The translations under genes were made by a program, and so were the position numbers. Below the pieces are notes generated by a model. The model searched no databases, was not told where the DNA came from, and worked only from the letters and a program-made list of their open reading frames with translations. Shown piece after piece: positions 5,648 to 13,853 of a stretch of DNA of 22,567 nucleotides. Source of the stretch: an uncultured Collinsella sp. (GTDB lineage: Bacteria; Actinomycetota; Coriobacteriia; Coriobacteriales; Coriobacteriaceae); NCBI GenBank assembly GCA_900548565.1, contig URKV01000014.1, positions 1 to 22,567 of the forward strand. Reading direction: 5' to 3'. The stretch's first letter is position 1. Every line of letters starts with the position of its first letter.

Positions 5648-8600
5648 GGCGACCACCTCGATCCCAATCGCGATGGCGGCGAGCATGCATCCATGTCGCA
5701 GCAAAGCACAGCAGAGAAGCGCCCGTCAGATACGTCATAGTCAAACCAGCCCCGCCCGCCTCGGGAAGCGTGGTCGAGTACCTGTTGATAAAAGTCGGCG
5801 AGACTGAGGAGCCATTGTCGTACGTAACAGTGGTATCGAGCTTCCCCACGCCATCGGTCACCGTAACTGTGACCTCGTGCACGGCTGTGTCGTAGGCGAT
5901 ATGGTCCTTGACATTGTTCTCGGCGCCCTCGGGAATGACCTCGGAGATGGTGTACTCATAGATCCCCATCTTGGTGTAATCCAAGACAAAGTTAATATCA
6001 CCATCCGCACCGTTCCTGATGGTCTGGAGAACCTCACCGGTGTTCTTGTCCTTGAGCACAAACCCGAACTGGCTTTCTTGCAAGGTCGAGCCTTCGAGCA
6101 TCTTGGTGGCAGAAATTATAGCTTGACCGCTATAGGGCGCATCATAGACCGTGATATCAGTGCTAGCCGTCGGGGTGTCAACGTCGGCGTACTTCGCCTT
6201 CAATTGTTCCAACCTAGCAAGGGCATCCTGATAATCGGTTTCGTTGCTGCCCTTGAGTAGAATCCAGACCGGCTTAGAGACAGCGTTGTATCCGCCAGGC
6301 GCCTTGGTCTCCTCAAGGCAATACAACTTGTAGGCTTTCATCTTTTGCGTAGCAGTGCCGAACTTTACCGTGCCCTTTTCGTCTGTTTCAGCACTCCGAA
6401 TCCGAGTTTTCGCAGAATTGAGGCCGGAATCCAAGGCCTTGGCCATATCAACCTCGTAGAGCGTGAACTCAGCACCGGGCAGTTTTTTTGTGATATCGCT
6501 CTCGTCGACCTTGGTAACCGTTACGCCGTAACCGCTACCACCAGCCGAACCGGACACCTTTTTAATAGCCCAGTCTTTTGAATGGACCGTATCACCGTCG
6601 TAGACACCCGTAAGCGACGCTTTGTTGCTCAGAGAAACCGTTTCCCCTTCGTTACCCGCAGGAATGACCTCATACTCAACTTTGAGATATTCCTCATCGG
6701 GAACGCGGAGCGTCATCTTTGTACACGCCGCGCCGTTTTCATCTTCAATGGTCCTAGCGGAAACGGGGCATTTGTCAGAGCCAAGCAACTTCCAGCCTGT
6801 CCCATCGTATTGGGACACATTGGCCGAATCCGTCACCAGCGTGCACTTGGCATCCATGACATCGACGAGCTCAAGGAAGTCGCTGCCACTCTTAAGGTCA
6901 ACCGCTGATTCGTTGACCAAGATGGTGTATTTGATACGGTTGCTGCTAGCGACCTGATCTCCGGTCTTTTGCAGTACGTTGTTCTTAATGGTGACGGTTC
7001 CACTACCGGAGTCGAACTTCTTGTTCCCCGACTCGGCACTGGCTGAGTTGGTGAACTTCACCTCGTTCTTAGAGGTATCGAGCTCACCGCGCTTGACCGC
7101 CGTCTGATACGTAAGTTTGGCATAACCAGCATAGTTGCCGAGCGCCGTCGTCGGGATGGAGAAGGTAACGGTGCCTTTGTCATCACTGACGTTCGTAAGG
7201 GGTAGGCTGTCGGCGACGGTCTTCTTTCGCTGGGCGGTACCGTTATACGCTTTCTGGTCATACGGATTCTGGATCAGCGAGTATTTAGCAGACCCCGGCA
7301 CATAGCTCATACCGCTCGGTAGTGTGTCCACAACGTTCAGCGGTTGGTTATCAAGCTTGCCGGCGCCGTAACACTCTCCGCTTGGCGTCTTGCCTCTGTT
7401 GGCATAAACCGTCCAGTCAACGATCCATGCGCCCTTCTCCTTAGATCCGTCGATTTTGCTCCAGTCGAAATCCCCCTTCCAAGAAACTGCAGTCTTCGCC
7501 GAAGGCTTCTCGACATCAGGAGTCGAGTTCGCATCGACATAGTAATAAATATAGTCCGTGAAATATTTAGTACCACTTACTTCCACTGATGCAAAATTGG
7601 AGTACCAGCCAGGAAGCGCATCGGATTTTGTCTTATAAGTAATTACCGCATCCGGGTTATCTTTGAGCGCGTTCTTCACCTCGTCGCTTATCCGAATGAA
7701 CAGGTTGAAGTTTTTCTTGGTTCCAAACGACGTTGAATCACTGCCACCTTCGAACCACCAATCGACGCCCTTCTCCAAAGGGACATCGCCGATTTTAATA
7801 GAATAGCTGTCGACGTCTGGGCCGATATTTTGGTTCCAAGCCGTCTGAAACGTATCGTAAACCTTGACCGTTGATGGATTCATTGCATTAACAATGGAAC
7901 CCAGCGCTATCCGAAGCTCCCAGGTTGCCTGACCTGTTGTCGCCACATCGGAGTCTTTCACAAGTCTCTTTTTAATCTGCGTCCCCACCAACTTCGGCGT
8001 AAACGTGCCGCTGTCCGTGCCGGAAACGGAATTGTCGCGCGAGATACTCGCACTGTTGCTCACCGTGTCATATGATTCTTGTTCTTTCATTTGGGTGTGA
8101 TAAACAATGCGATAGGGCTGGTACTTATCCGCGTCAGATAGACCTGAGAACGTATAGCTAAACGTTTTACCAGTGGGGCTATCGAGATTGCCGCGGGCAA
8201 TCTCGTCTTCCCCGTAGAGTCCCCTATAAACGATGTAATTACCCGTATACGTCTGCTTGTCGTCCAGTATGTCAGTGAATGTATAGCCATTCATGTCGGT
8301 TTTGATATCACCGTTGTTGAGCGTGACCGTCCAGGTGATATCGGACGGCGTTCCGGTGCCATCGCTCTTGTTGATCATGTCATAGCGGAAATCATTTGCT
8401 GAACCTGGCTTTTCCAATCCACCTCTACGGTCTCCGCCCCATGTCCAGCTGGCATTGTTTTTTGAATCGTCGAGTTGGTTAATCCAAACTTTGTTGCCCA
8501 CGGATACATCCGGGTTCATCACCGAATCATAGGTAATCGTATAAGTCCCTTTGGACAAATCCCCCAAATTCAGATTCGCAGTCTGTTTATTTATGGTTGG

Positions 8601-9347
8601 TTGTGGATTGAACTCCCGATCGTTCAGCTTAAATGACCCAGGCACGAACGAGAAGTTATTGCCAAGCTCATCCGTGAGGCAGACATTGTGAGCATAGGAG
8701 GCAACCTCGAGTTTGAGAGTCCAAGTTACTTTTCCCTCGCCGCCGGATTGAGAGAACTTTCCTTCCTTCGCTCCCGTCACATCGCCGTCTATGGTCGCAA
8801 TGTCGATTTCGGCTGTACCGGGAAACTTAACTTTTGTTGTATCGCCGGAGCCAACGTTCTCATTTGCCAGCTTGAATGAAAAATCAGCACCAACATGAAC
8901 GTCGGATGGGTGTGTCTTAATCCATGACTCTTTAAAAGTAAAAATCAGCTTATTGTTTTCACATCTCCAGCTACCGGCCTCTTGATCGGAATCATCCATA
9001 AGGCGGCCACCGGTATTGTCAAATGCTTTAATGCTGTCCGGGAGAGAGTACTCCGCAACGTTTCGCTCCGCACTCGGGCCATGATTTGGCTCGAACTTCG
9101 CATTAAACGAGCCGTAGAGTGTGTCGGTCGAAAGCACGGCATTACCATCCAAGGGCTTTGTACGACCCTCATCGGTAAAAAGCCCAACCGTAACGTCCGC
9201 CGTATCGCCGTTGATCACAATCGGCGCAGGCGTCGTCGCATCCTCGGCGCGCACGGGGGCTGCGCCGTGAAAAACTGCGGCGGTGAGGCTAATTAAAATG
9301 AAGACCAGGGTCGCCATACCCAGCGACCGTGAGCGGTGTGCGTTCAT
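5640..9347 (-). CDS. Large LPXTG-like multidomain surface adhesin / pilus tip protein
   Basis: The 1235-aa product starts with a signal peptide (about 1-34, cleavage near VRA). Residues about 35-938 form several Ig-like adhesin modules, each with a W-x-(V/L/W) strand and a later D-x-L/F strand: VTWTLKLEV...LTDELG, ITWTVTLNN...FTDILDD, ATWELRIAL...VYDTF, WIVDWTVYA...VVDTLPSG, IKYTILVNE...LVDVMD. A SpaA/Cna-B domain (about 939-1063) has the E-box LYCLEETKAPGGY. A Spy0128/FctA-type isopeptide domain (about 1064-1193) shows K1082, E1136 and N1188 as the likely Lys-Asn crosslink set. The sorting signal is LPEAGG (1194-1199), with Ala at the usual Thr, followed by a membrane segment and an RR-rich tail. 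AAGGGA precedes ATG 9347. It is the first gene of a two-gene operon. Base composition is visibly lower in G+C than the partner pilin. Ligand unknown. Confidence 0.85.
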   Translation of the reverse strand: MNAHRSRSLGMATLVFILISLTAAVFHGAAPVRAEDATTPAPIVINGDTADVTVGLFTDEGRTKPLDGNAVLSTDTLYGSFNAKFEPNHGPSAERNVAEYSLPDSIKAFDNTGGRLMDDSDQEAGSWRCENNKLIFTFKESWIKTHPSDVHVGADFSFKLANENVGSGDTTKVKFPGTAEIDIATIDGDVTGAKEGKFSQSGGEGKVTWTLKLEVASYAHNVCLTDELGNNFSFVPGSFKLNDREFNPQPTINKQTANLNLGDLSKGTYTITYDSVMNPDVSVGNKVWINQLDDSKNNASWTWGGDRRGGLEKPGSANDFRYDMINKSDGTGTPSDITWTVTLNNGDIKTDMNGYTFTDILDDKQTYTGNYIVYRGLYGEDEIARGNLDSPTGKTFSYTFSGLSDADKYQPYRIVYHTQMKEQESYDTVSNSASISRDNSVSGTDSGTFTPKLVGTQIKKRLVKDSDVATTGQATWELRIALGSIVNAMNPSTVKVYDTFQTAWNQNIGPDVDSYSIKIGDVPLEKGVDWWFEGGSDSTSFGTKKNFNLFIRISDEVKNALKDNPDAVITYKTKSDALPGWYSNFASVEVSGTKYFTDYIYYYVDANSTPDVEKPSAKTAVSWKGDFDWSKIDGSKEKGAWIVDWTVYANRGKTPSGECYGAGKLDNQPLNVVDTLPSGMSYVPGSAKYSLIQNPYDQKAYNGTAQRKKTVADSLPLTNVSDDKGTVTFSIPTTALGNYAGYAKLTYQTAVKRGELDTSKNEVKFTNSASAESGNKKFDSGSGTVTIKNNVLQKTGDQVASSNRIKYTILVNESAVDLKSGSDFLELVDVMDAKCTLVTDSANVSQYDGTGWKLLGSDKCPVSARTIEDENGAACTKMTLRVPDEEYLKVEYEVIPAGNEGETVSLSNKASLTGVYDGDTVHSKDWAIKKVSGSAGGSGYGVTVTKVDESDITKKLPGAEFTLYEVDMAKALDSGLNSAKTRIRSAETDEKGTVKFGTATQKMKAYKLYCLEETKAPGGYNAVSKPVWILLKGSNETDYQDALARLEQLKAKYADVDTPTASTDITVYDAPYSGQAIISATKMLEGSTLQESQFGFVLKDKNTGEVLQTIRNGADGDINFVLDYTKMGIYEYTISEVIPEGAENNVKDHIAYDTAVHEVTVTVTDGVGKLDTTVTYDNGSSVSPTFINRYSTTLPEAGGAGLTMTYLTGASLLCFAATWMHARRHRDWDRGGRRE

Positions 9348-9499
9348 AGCTGTCCCTTAATTCCTACAACACAGTGTGGAATACGGCGAATCGTCGGATC
9401 GAACACAAGCCTCACCATCAACGAGAACCTACCTAGCGCATTGCAAGAACCCATTGGGGAACACCTTCTAAGACGGTTCGTCTATGCCACAATGCATAA

Positions 9500-9527
9500 A
9501 ATATAATATAGATACCAGTCATGTAAA
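9500..9527 (-). promoter_or_regulatory. Candidate promoter of the adhesin-pilin operon
   Basis: On the minus strand TTTACA (9522-9527) and TATATT (9500-9505) are separated by 16 bases, within an AT-rich stretch. Transcription would start near 9493, giving a leader of about 145 bases before ATG 9347. Confidence 0.5.
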
Positions 9528-9707
9528 CCGCAGGTCAAGAGGTCTTTTAATTTAATACCAGTTGATATTTACCTGTTAACAGTTTTGCATCATACCGACT
9601 ATATTCAGTGGAATTATGTATATGTTTAAACAACTTAACTTTGACCGGAAAGCCGCTCGGAGGGATAACCGCCCCAGCTGTGGTGCAAACGAACCTGTCC
9701 ACTGCAC

Positions 9708-9742
9708 AAAAAGGGCGCCGACCGCGATGGTCGACGCCCTTT
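9708..9742 (-). terminator. Terminator of typA
   Basis: On the minus strand AAAGGGCG-T-CGACC (9742-9729) pairs with GGTCG-G-CGCCCTTT (9723-9710) across a single mismatch and a 5-base loop, then T residues follow (9711-9708). It starts 28 bases after the typA stop. Confidence 0.85.
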
Positions 9743-9769
9743 CTTGTTAGTCGCTATAAAGCCCAGCGC

Positions 9770-11608
<1,839 letters not shown>

Positions 11609-11725
11609 GTAGTTCCCCTATCTTCTATCCATATACAAACGGCACGCGTATGCGGCCCGCCCAGCGATACAACGCTCAGCGGGAATATTGAGCCTTTTAC
11701 CGAAAACTCGTTTATTTTAGCGATT

Positions 11726-12175
11726 TTAGATGAGAGGGGTTTCCTCACCTGCAGGTTCAGGGTCGCTCCACATAAAACCATCGCCGGCGCCCATGCCCTC
11801 ATACAGCACATATGCCGAAAAACCGCTCTCGAGCGTAGTCTCAAAGAAGCTCACGAGCAGAGCATCGTGATAGCCGCCGTCAATCTCGACGCAGCCGGTG
11901 TAGCCGATGGCATAGCGAGCGATACGGCCCAGGCCCTCGTCCTTAAGACCCATCTTGTGCTCGGAGATAAAGTTGGTGGCCGCCTCCAGGCATGCCTCTT
12001 CGCCATCCTCATCGAGCGCCGCCAGATAACGGTTGGAAGCGGCGTCCTCAATTGCCACGACCACGCCAGGGTTTTCACCGGCGGCAAGGTCGTCCAAGAA
12101 CGCGCCGATCAGATCGCACACCATGGCGTCGAGCTCGGCGGAGACGTTACCGGCGTCCTGCATATCCTGTGCCAT
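11726..12175 (-). CDS. Unrecognised acidic protein, 149 aa
   Basis: I do not recognise this protein. It starts MAQDMQDAGNVSAELDAMV behind a GGAAGG site 8 bases upstream and is strongly acidic, with no signal peptide or membrane segment. The middle (ISEHKMGLKDEGLGRIARYAI, then GYTGCVEIDGG) and the end (ALLVSFFETTLESGFSAYVLYEG) look like an alternating alpha/beta fold, so it is likely a small soluble cytoplasmic protein. It follows the 129-aa membrane gene by 30 bases and is probably in the same operon as the bifunctional nuclease domain gene. The coding bias and ribosome site make it a real gene; function unknown. Confidence 0.75.
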   Translation of the reverse strand: MAQDMQDAGNVSAELDAMVCDLIGAFLDDLAAGENPGVVVAIEDAASNRYLAALDEDGEEACLEAATNFISEHKMGLKDEGLGRIARYAIGYTGCVEIDGGYHDALLVSFFETTLESGFSAYVLYEGMGAGDGFMWSDPEPAGEETPLI

Positions 12176-12205
12176 CTTTAGACCTTCCCATCGAGTCTGG
12201 CGTCG

Positions 12206-12595
12206 TTACAGTTCTTGTGCCTCGGCGGCGATCTTAGCGGCAGCGTCGCGGGCGCGCATCATATCCATCGCGCGCTTGTCGAGTACCTTGATCTGACTGG
12301 TCAGCATGACCGCATCGACCACACCCCAGATCACGAGGCCCGTAGAGATCGAAAACCCAAGCGCACCAACTGTACCACGAAGGCGCGAGCAGATTGCCGC
12401 GACAAGGGCGGAGACGACAACCATCTTGATAAACGAGCCGCGGCGTTCGCGAAGCGTGCGGGCCTGCGTCACATAGGCAATGCGAGCCGCCTCAGAAGCC
12501 TCCGAGCGCATCTGGGCCTCGCGCGCAATGGCTGCCGCCTCAGCCGACATTCTGCCGGCCATCAGCGAACACTCCGCAACCCTGCCGCTCCGCAT
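12206..12595 (-). CDS. Unrecognised small membrane protein, 129 aa
   Basis: Family not recognised. The N-terminal half (about 13-55) is an Ala/Glu/Arg-rich helix. Two hydrophobic segments follow (about 57-69, FIKMVVVSALVAAI, and about 76-98, VGALGFSISTGLVIWGVVDAVML), then a charged helical tail (KVLDKRAMDMMRARDAAAKIAAEAQEL). This suggests a membrane hairpin with cytoplasmic helices at both ends. The first ATG abuts the stop of the upstream gene (TAAATG) and has no ribosome site, so it would rely on coupling. An ATG at 12560-12562 has GGAG 9 bases upstream and is an equally good start, giving 118 aa. It lies between the nuclease-domain gene and the acidic 149-aa gene. Confidence 0.7.
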   Translation of the reverse strand: MRSGRVAECSLMAGRMSAEAAAIAREAQMRSEASEAARIAYVTQARTLRERRGSFIKMVVVSALVAAICSRLRGTVGALGFSISTGLVIWGVVDAVMLTSQIKVLDKRAMDMMRARDAAAKIAAEAQEL

Positions 12596-13096
12596 TTAGA
12601 AATCATCAGGGGAGAGCGTATGGACGAACTCGTCGAACTTCTCGAACTCCTGCTCGTCGTCGACTTCCTCGGCGTGGGTAGAAACAGTGCCCAGGCGATT
12701 CATGATGTCATCCTCCACAAACATGGGAGCATTGCTGCGCACGGCAAGGGCAATGGCATCACTGGGGCGGGCGTCGATCTTGCGCTCCTCGCCATCGGCC
12801 AGCACGACGATCGTCGCGTAAAACACCGGCGGCTCGGCGCGGACGATCTCGATGCGCTCGAGTTTGGCGCCCAGGGCGCCAACAGTATCGAGCAACAGGT
12901 CGTGGGTAATCGGGCGCTCGGCGCGGCCGCTATCGATACCGCGGCTGATGGCAGCAGCTTCAAACGAACCAGTCTGAATGGAAAGGGAACGCAGTGGCGC
13001 GGGCGAGTCCGATTTACTGCTGCGCTCACGAAGCACGATAAGCGATGGCACGGGACCGGCGGCCATGACGATGGTCTCTATGTCGACACGAACCAT
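12596..13096 (-). CDS. Bifunctional nuclease domain (DUF151) protein
   Basis: The 166-aa protein has the bifunctional nuclease (BFN/DUF151) fold: a beta-strand start MVRVDIETIVM, then RPITHDLLLDTVGALGAKLE, then FYATIVVLADGEERKIDARP, and the family signature RPSDAIALAVR followed by PMFVEDDIM. Plant BFN1 has RNase and DNase activity; most bacterial members are uncharacterised, so activity here is inferred from family only. The C-terminus is an acidic tail (EEVDDEQEFEKFDEF). ATG 13094-13096 is chosen because GGAGGTG (13101-13107) lies just upstream; an upstream in-frame start at 13144 has no such site. It heads a three-gene run with the membrane and acidic proteins. A weak promoter (TTGTGT, 18 bases, TAGTAT) may lie around 13150-13180. 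Confidence 0.85.
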   Translation of the reverse strand: MVRVDIETIVMAAGPVPSLIVLRERSSKSDSPAPLRSLSIQTGSFEAAAISRGIDSGRAERPITHDLLLDTVGALGAKLERIEIVRAEPPVFYATIVVLADGEERKIDARPSDAIALAVRSNAPMFVEDDIMNRLGTVSTHAEEVDDEQEFEKFDEFVHTLSPDDF

Positions 13097-13210
13097 GGAA
13101 CACCTCCGGTACGTAGCGGTTAACACGCGGCAGCTCCACCGCATTGAATAGCTATACTACCCAATCTTTCGCACAGCACACAAAACCAAAATGAGATTTA
13201 TCGCAGACAA

Positions 13211-13241
13211 GAAAAAAGCCCCGAGGCAACGCCCCAGGGCT
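13211..13241 (-). terminator. Terminator of the tRNA-Ile/tRNA-Ala unit
   Basis: On the minus strand AGCCCTGGGGC (13241-13231) pairs with GCCTCGGGGCT (13227-13217), two of the pairs being G-U, around a 3-base loop, followed by six T residues (13217-13212). It lies 15 bases after the CCA end of the tRNA-Ile and separates the tRNAs from the downstream nuclease-domain gene. Confidence 0.9.
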
Positions 13242-13255
13242 CTTCACAGTTTTGA

Positions 13256-13332
13256 TGGTGGACCTGACAAGATTCGAACTTGTGACCTCCCGGTTATCAG
13301 CCGGACGCTCTAACCAACTGAGCTACAGGTCC
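13256..13332 (-). tRNA. tRNA-Ile (anticodon GAT), copy 2
   Basis: The acceptor GGACCTG at the 5' end (13332 downward) pairs with CAGGTCC near the 3' end, with discriminator A and encoded CCA at 13258-13256. The anticodon loop CTGATAA gives GAT. It is base-for-base identical to the copy at 13480-13556 and lies 4 bases after the tRNA-Ala. Confidence 0.97.
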
Positions 13333-13336
13333 ATCA

Positions 13337-13412
13337 TGGTGGAGGTTAGGGGGATCGAACCCCTGACCTCAGGCTTGCAAAGCCCGCGCTCTCCCAGCTG
13401 AGCTAAACCCCC
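13337..13412 (-). tRNA. tRNA-Ala (anticodon TGC)
   Basis: The acceptor GGGGGTT pairs with AACCTCC (one G-U), followed by A and an encoded CCA at 13339-13337. The anticodon loop TTTGCAA gives TGC. The D-arm TTTAGCTCAGCTGGGAGAGC and the T-loop GGTTCGATCC are standard. It lies between the two tRNA-Ile copies, an arrangement downstream of gyrA seen in other actinobacteria with one tRNA-Ile. Confidence 0.97.
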
Positions 13413-13423
13413 ACGGAGACAGT

Positions 13424-13468
13424 AATAAACACCCCAGCGGCGACTCGGCTCTCGCTGGGGTGTTTATT
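13424..13468 (-). terminator. Hairpin between the first tRNA-Ile and tRNA-Ala
   Basis: AATAAACACCCCAGCG (13424-13439) pairs perfectly with CGCTGGGGTGTTTATT (13453-13468), a 16-bp stem with a 13-base loop. On the minus strand the distal arm is T-rich (GTGTTTATTACT), so it can act as an intrinsic terminator or a processing signal between the tRNAs. Confidence 0.75.
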
Positions 13469-13479
13469 GCGAAAGAAAG

Positions 13480-13556
13480 TGGTGGACCTGACAAGATTCG
13501 AACTTGTGACCTCCCGGTTATCAGCCGGACGCTCTAACCAACTGAGCTACAGGTCC
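13480..13556 (-). tRNA. tRNA-Ile (anticodon GAT), copy 1
   Basis: Same sequence as the copy at 13256-13332: acceptor GGACCTG/CAGGTCC, discriminator A, encoded CCA at 13482-13480, and anticodon loop CTGATAA. It is nearest to the promoter at 13571-13600. A 16-bp hairpin separates it from the downstream tRNA-Ala. Confidence 0.97.
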
Positions 13557-13570
13557 ATCGCGCAAGGGAT

Positions 13571-13600
13571 ATATTAGACGAGTCGTTACGCGCGCGTCAA
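13571..13600 (-). promoter_or_regulatory. Promoter of the tRNA-Ile/Ala/Ile cluster
   Basis: On the minus strand TTGACG (13595-13600) and TAATAT (13571-13576) are separated by 18 bases. The start point would be near 13564, just before the mature tRNA-Ile end, with a G/C-rich discriminator region typical of stable-RNA promoters. A T/A-rich stretch lies immediately upstream at 13604-13612. Confidence 0.75.
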
Positions 13601-13603
13601 CAA

Positions 13604-13788
13604 CTTTTTTGAAAATCTTTGGGAGGGGTGGTCGCTGGGCTGGCGAGATGGTTTTGGTTTGCTGCTCGGACAGTCCTGCGCAAGACGAAGGCCACATTAA
13701 GTGGCCTTCTTTGCGTGCGGAACTCGCGACAAACCAAAACCATCTCGCCAGCCCAGCGACCATGGGATCCCAAGGTTTTCAAAAAAGC
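13604..13788. repeat. Long inverted repeat (MITE-like palindrome)
   Basis: A perfect 32-base inverted repeat (13629-13660 with 13731-13762) starts with TGGTCGCTGGGCTGG and ends with GGTTTTGGTTT. It extends outward with mismatches to CTTTTTTGAAAA at 13604-13615 and its complement at 13777-13788, so the arms are nearly 60 bases long. The centre has a 9-bp hairpin GAAGGCCAC (13687-13695) with GTGGCCTTC (13701-13709). Frames on both strands give near-mirror peptides that merely reflect the palindrome. It lies between the gyrA terminator and the tRNA promoter and looks like a non-autonomous mobile element. Together with those two sites it accounts for 13557-13853. Confidence 0.75.
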
Positions 13789-13813
13789 GGTCGGCGCGCA
13801 GTGCGCCGACCGC
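13781..13813 (-). terminator. Terminator of gyrA
   Basis: GCGGTCGGCGC (13787-13797) pairs with GCGCCGACCGC (13803-13813), an 11-bp stem. On the minus strand it is followed directly by six T residues (13786-13781). It lies 40 bases after the gyrA stop. Its T-tract is also the outer end of the long inverted repeat. Confidence 0.88.
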
Positions 13814-13853
13814 CGATATATGGGGTCTGATAATTTTTACCAGCCAGGGCCTC

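Larger units (their letters stand above)
9348..9769. other. AT-rich intergenic region upstream of the adhesin operon
   Basis: This 422-base gap between two minus-strand units has no credible gene. Bases 9480-9640 are strongly AT-rich, unlike the surroundings, and contain the best promoter candidate for the adhesin. The right end holds the typA terminator. The long A+T-rich leader (about 145 bases before the adhesin ATG) leaves room for regulation, but I see no clear operator or riboswitch. Confidence 0.5.

Noticed and set aside
13521..13830. Two small opposite-strand frames with similar peptides
   Set aside because: Their similarity is a direct result of the long inverted repeat; one also runs through a tRNA.
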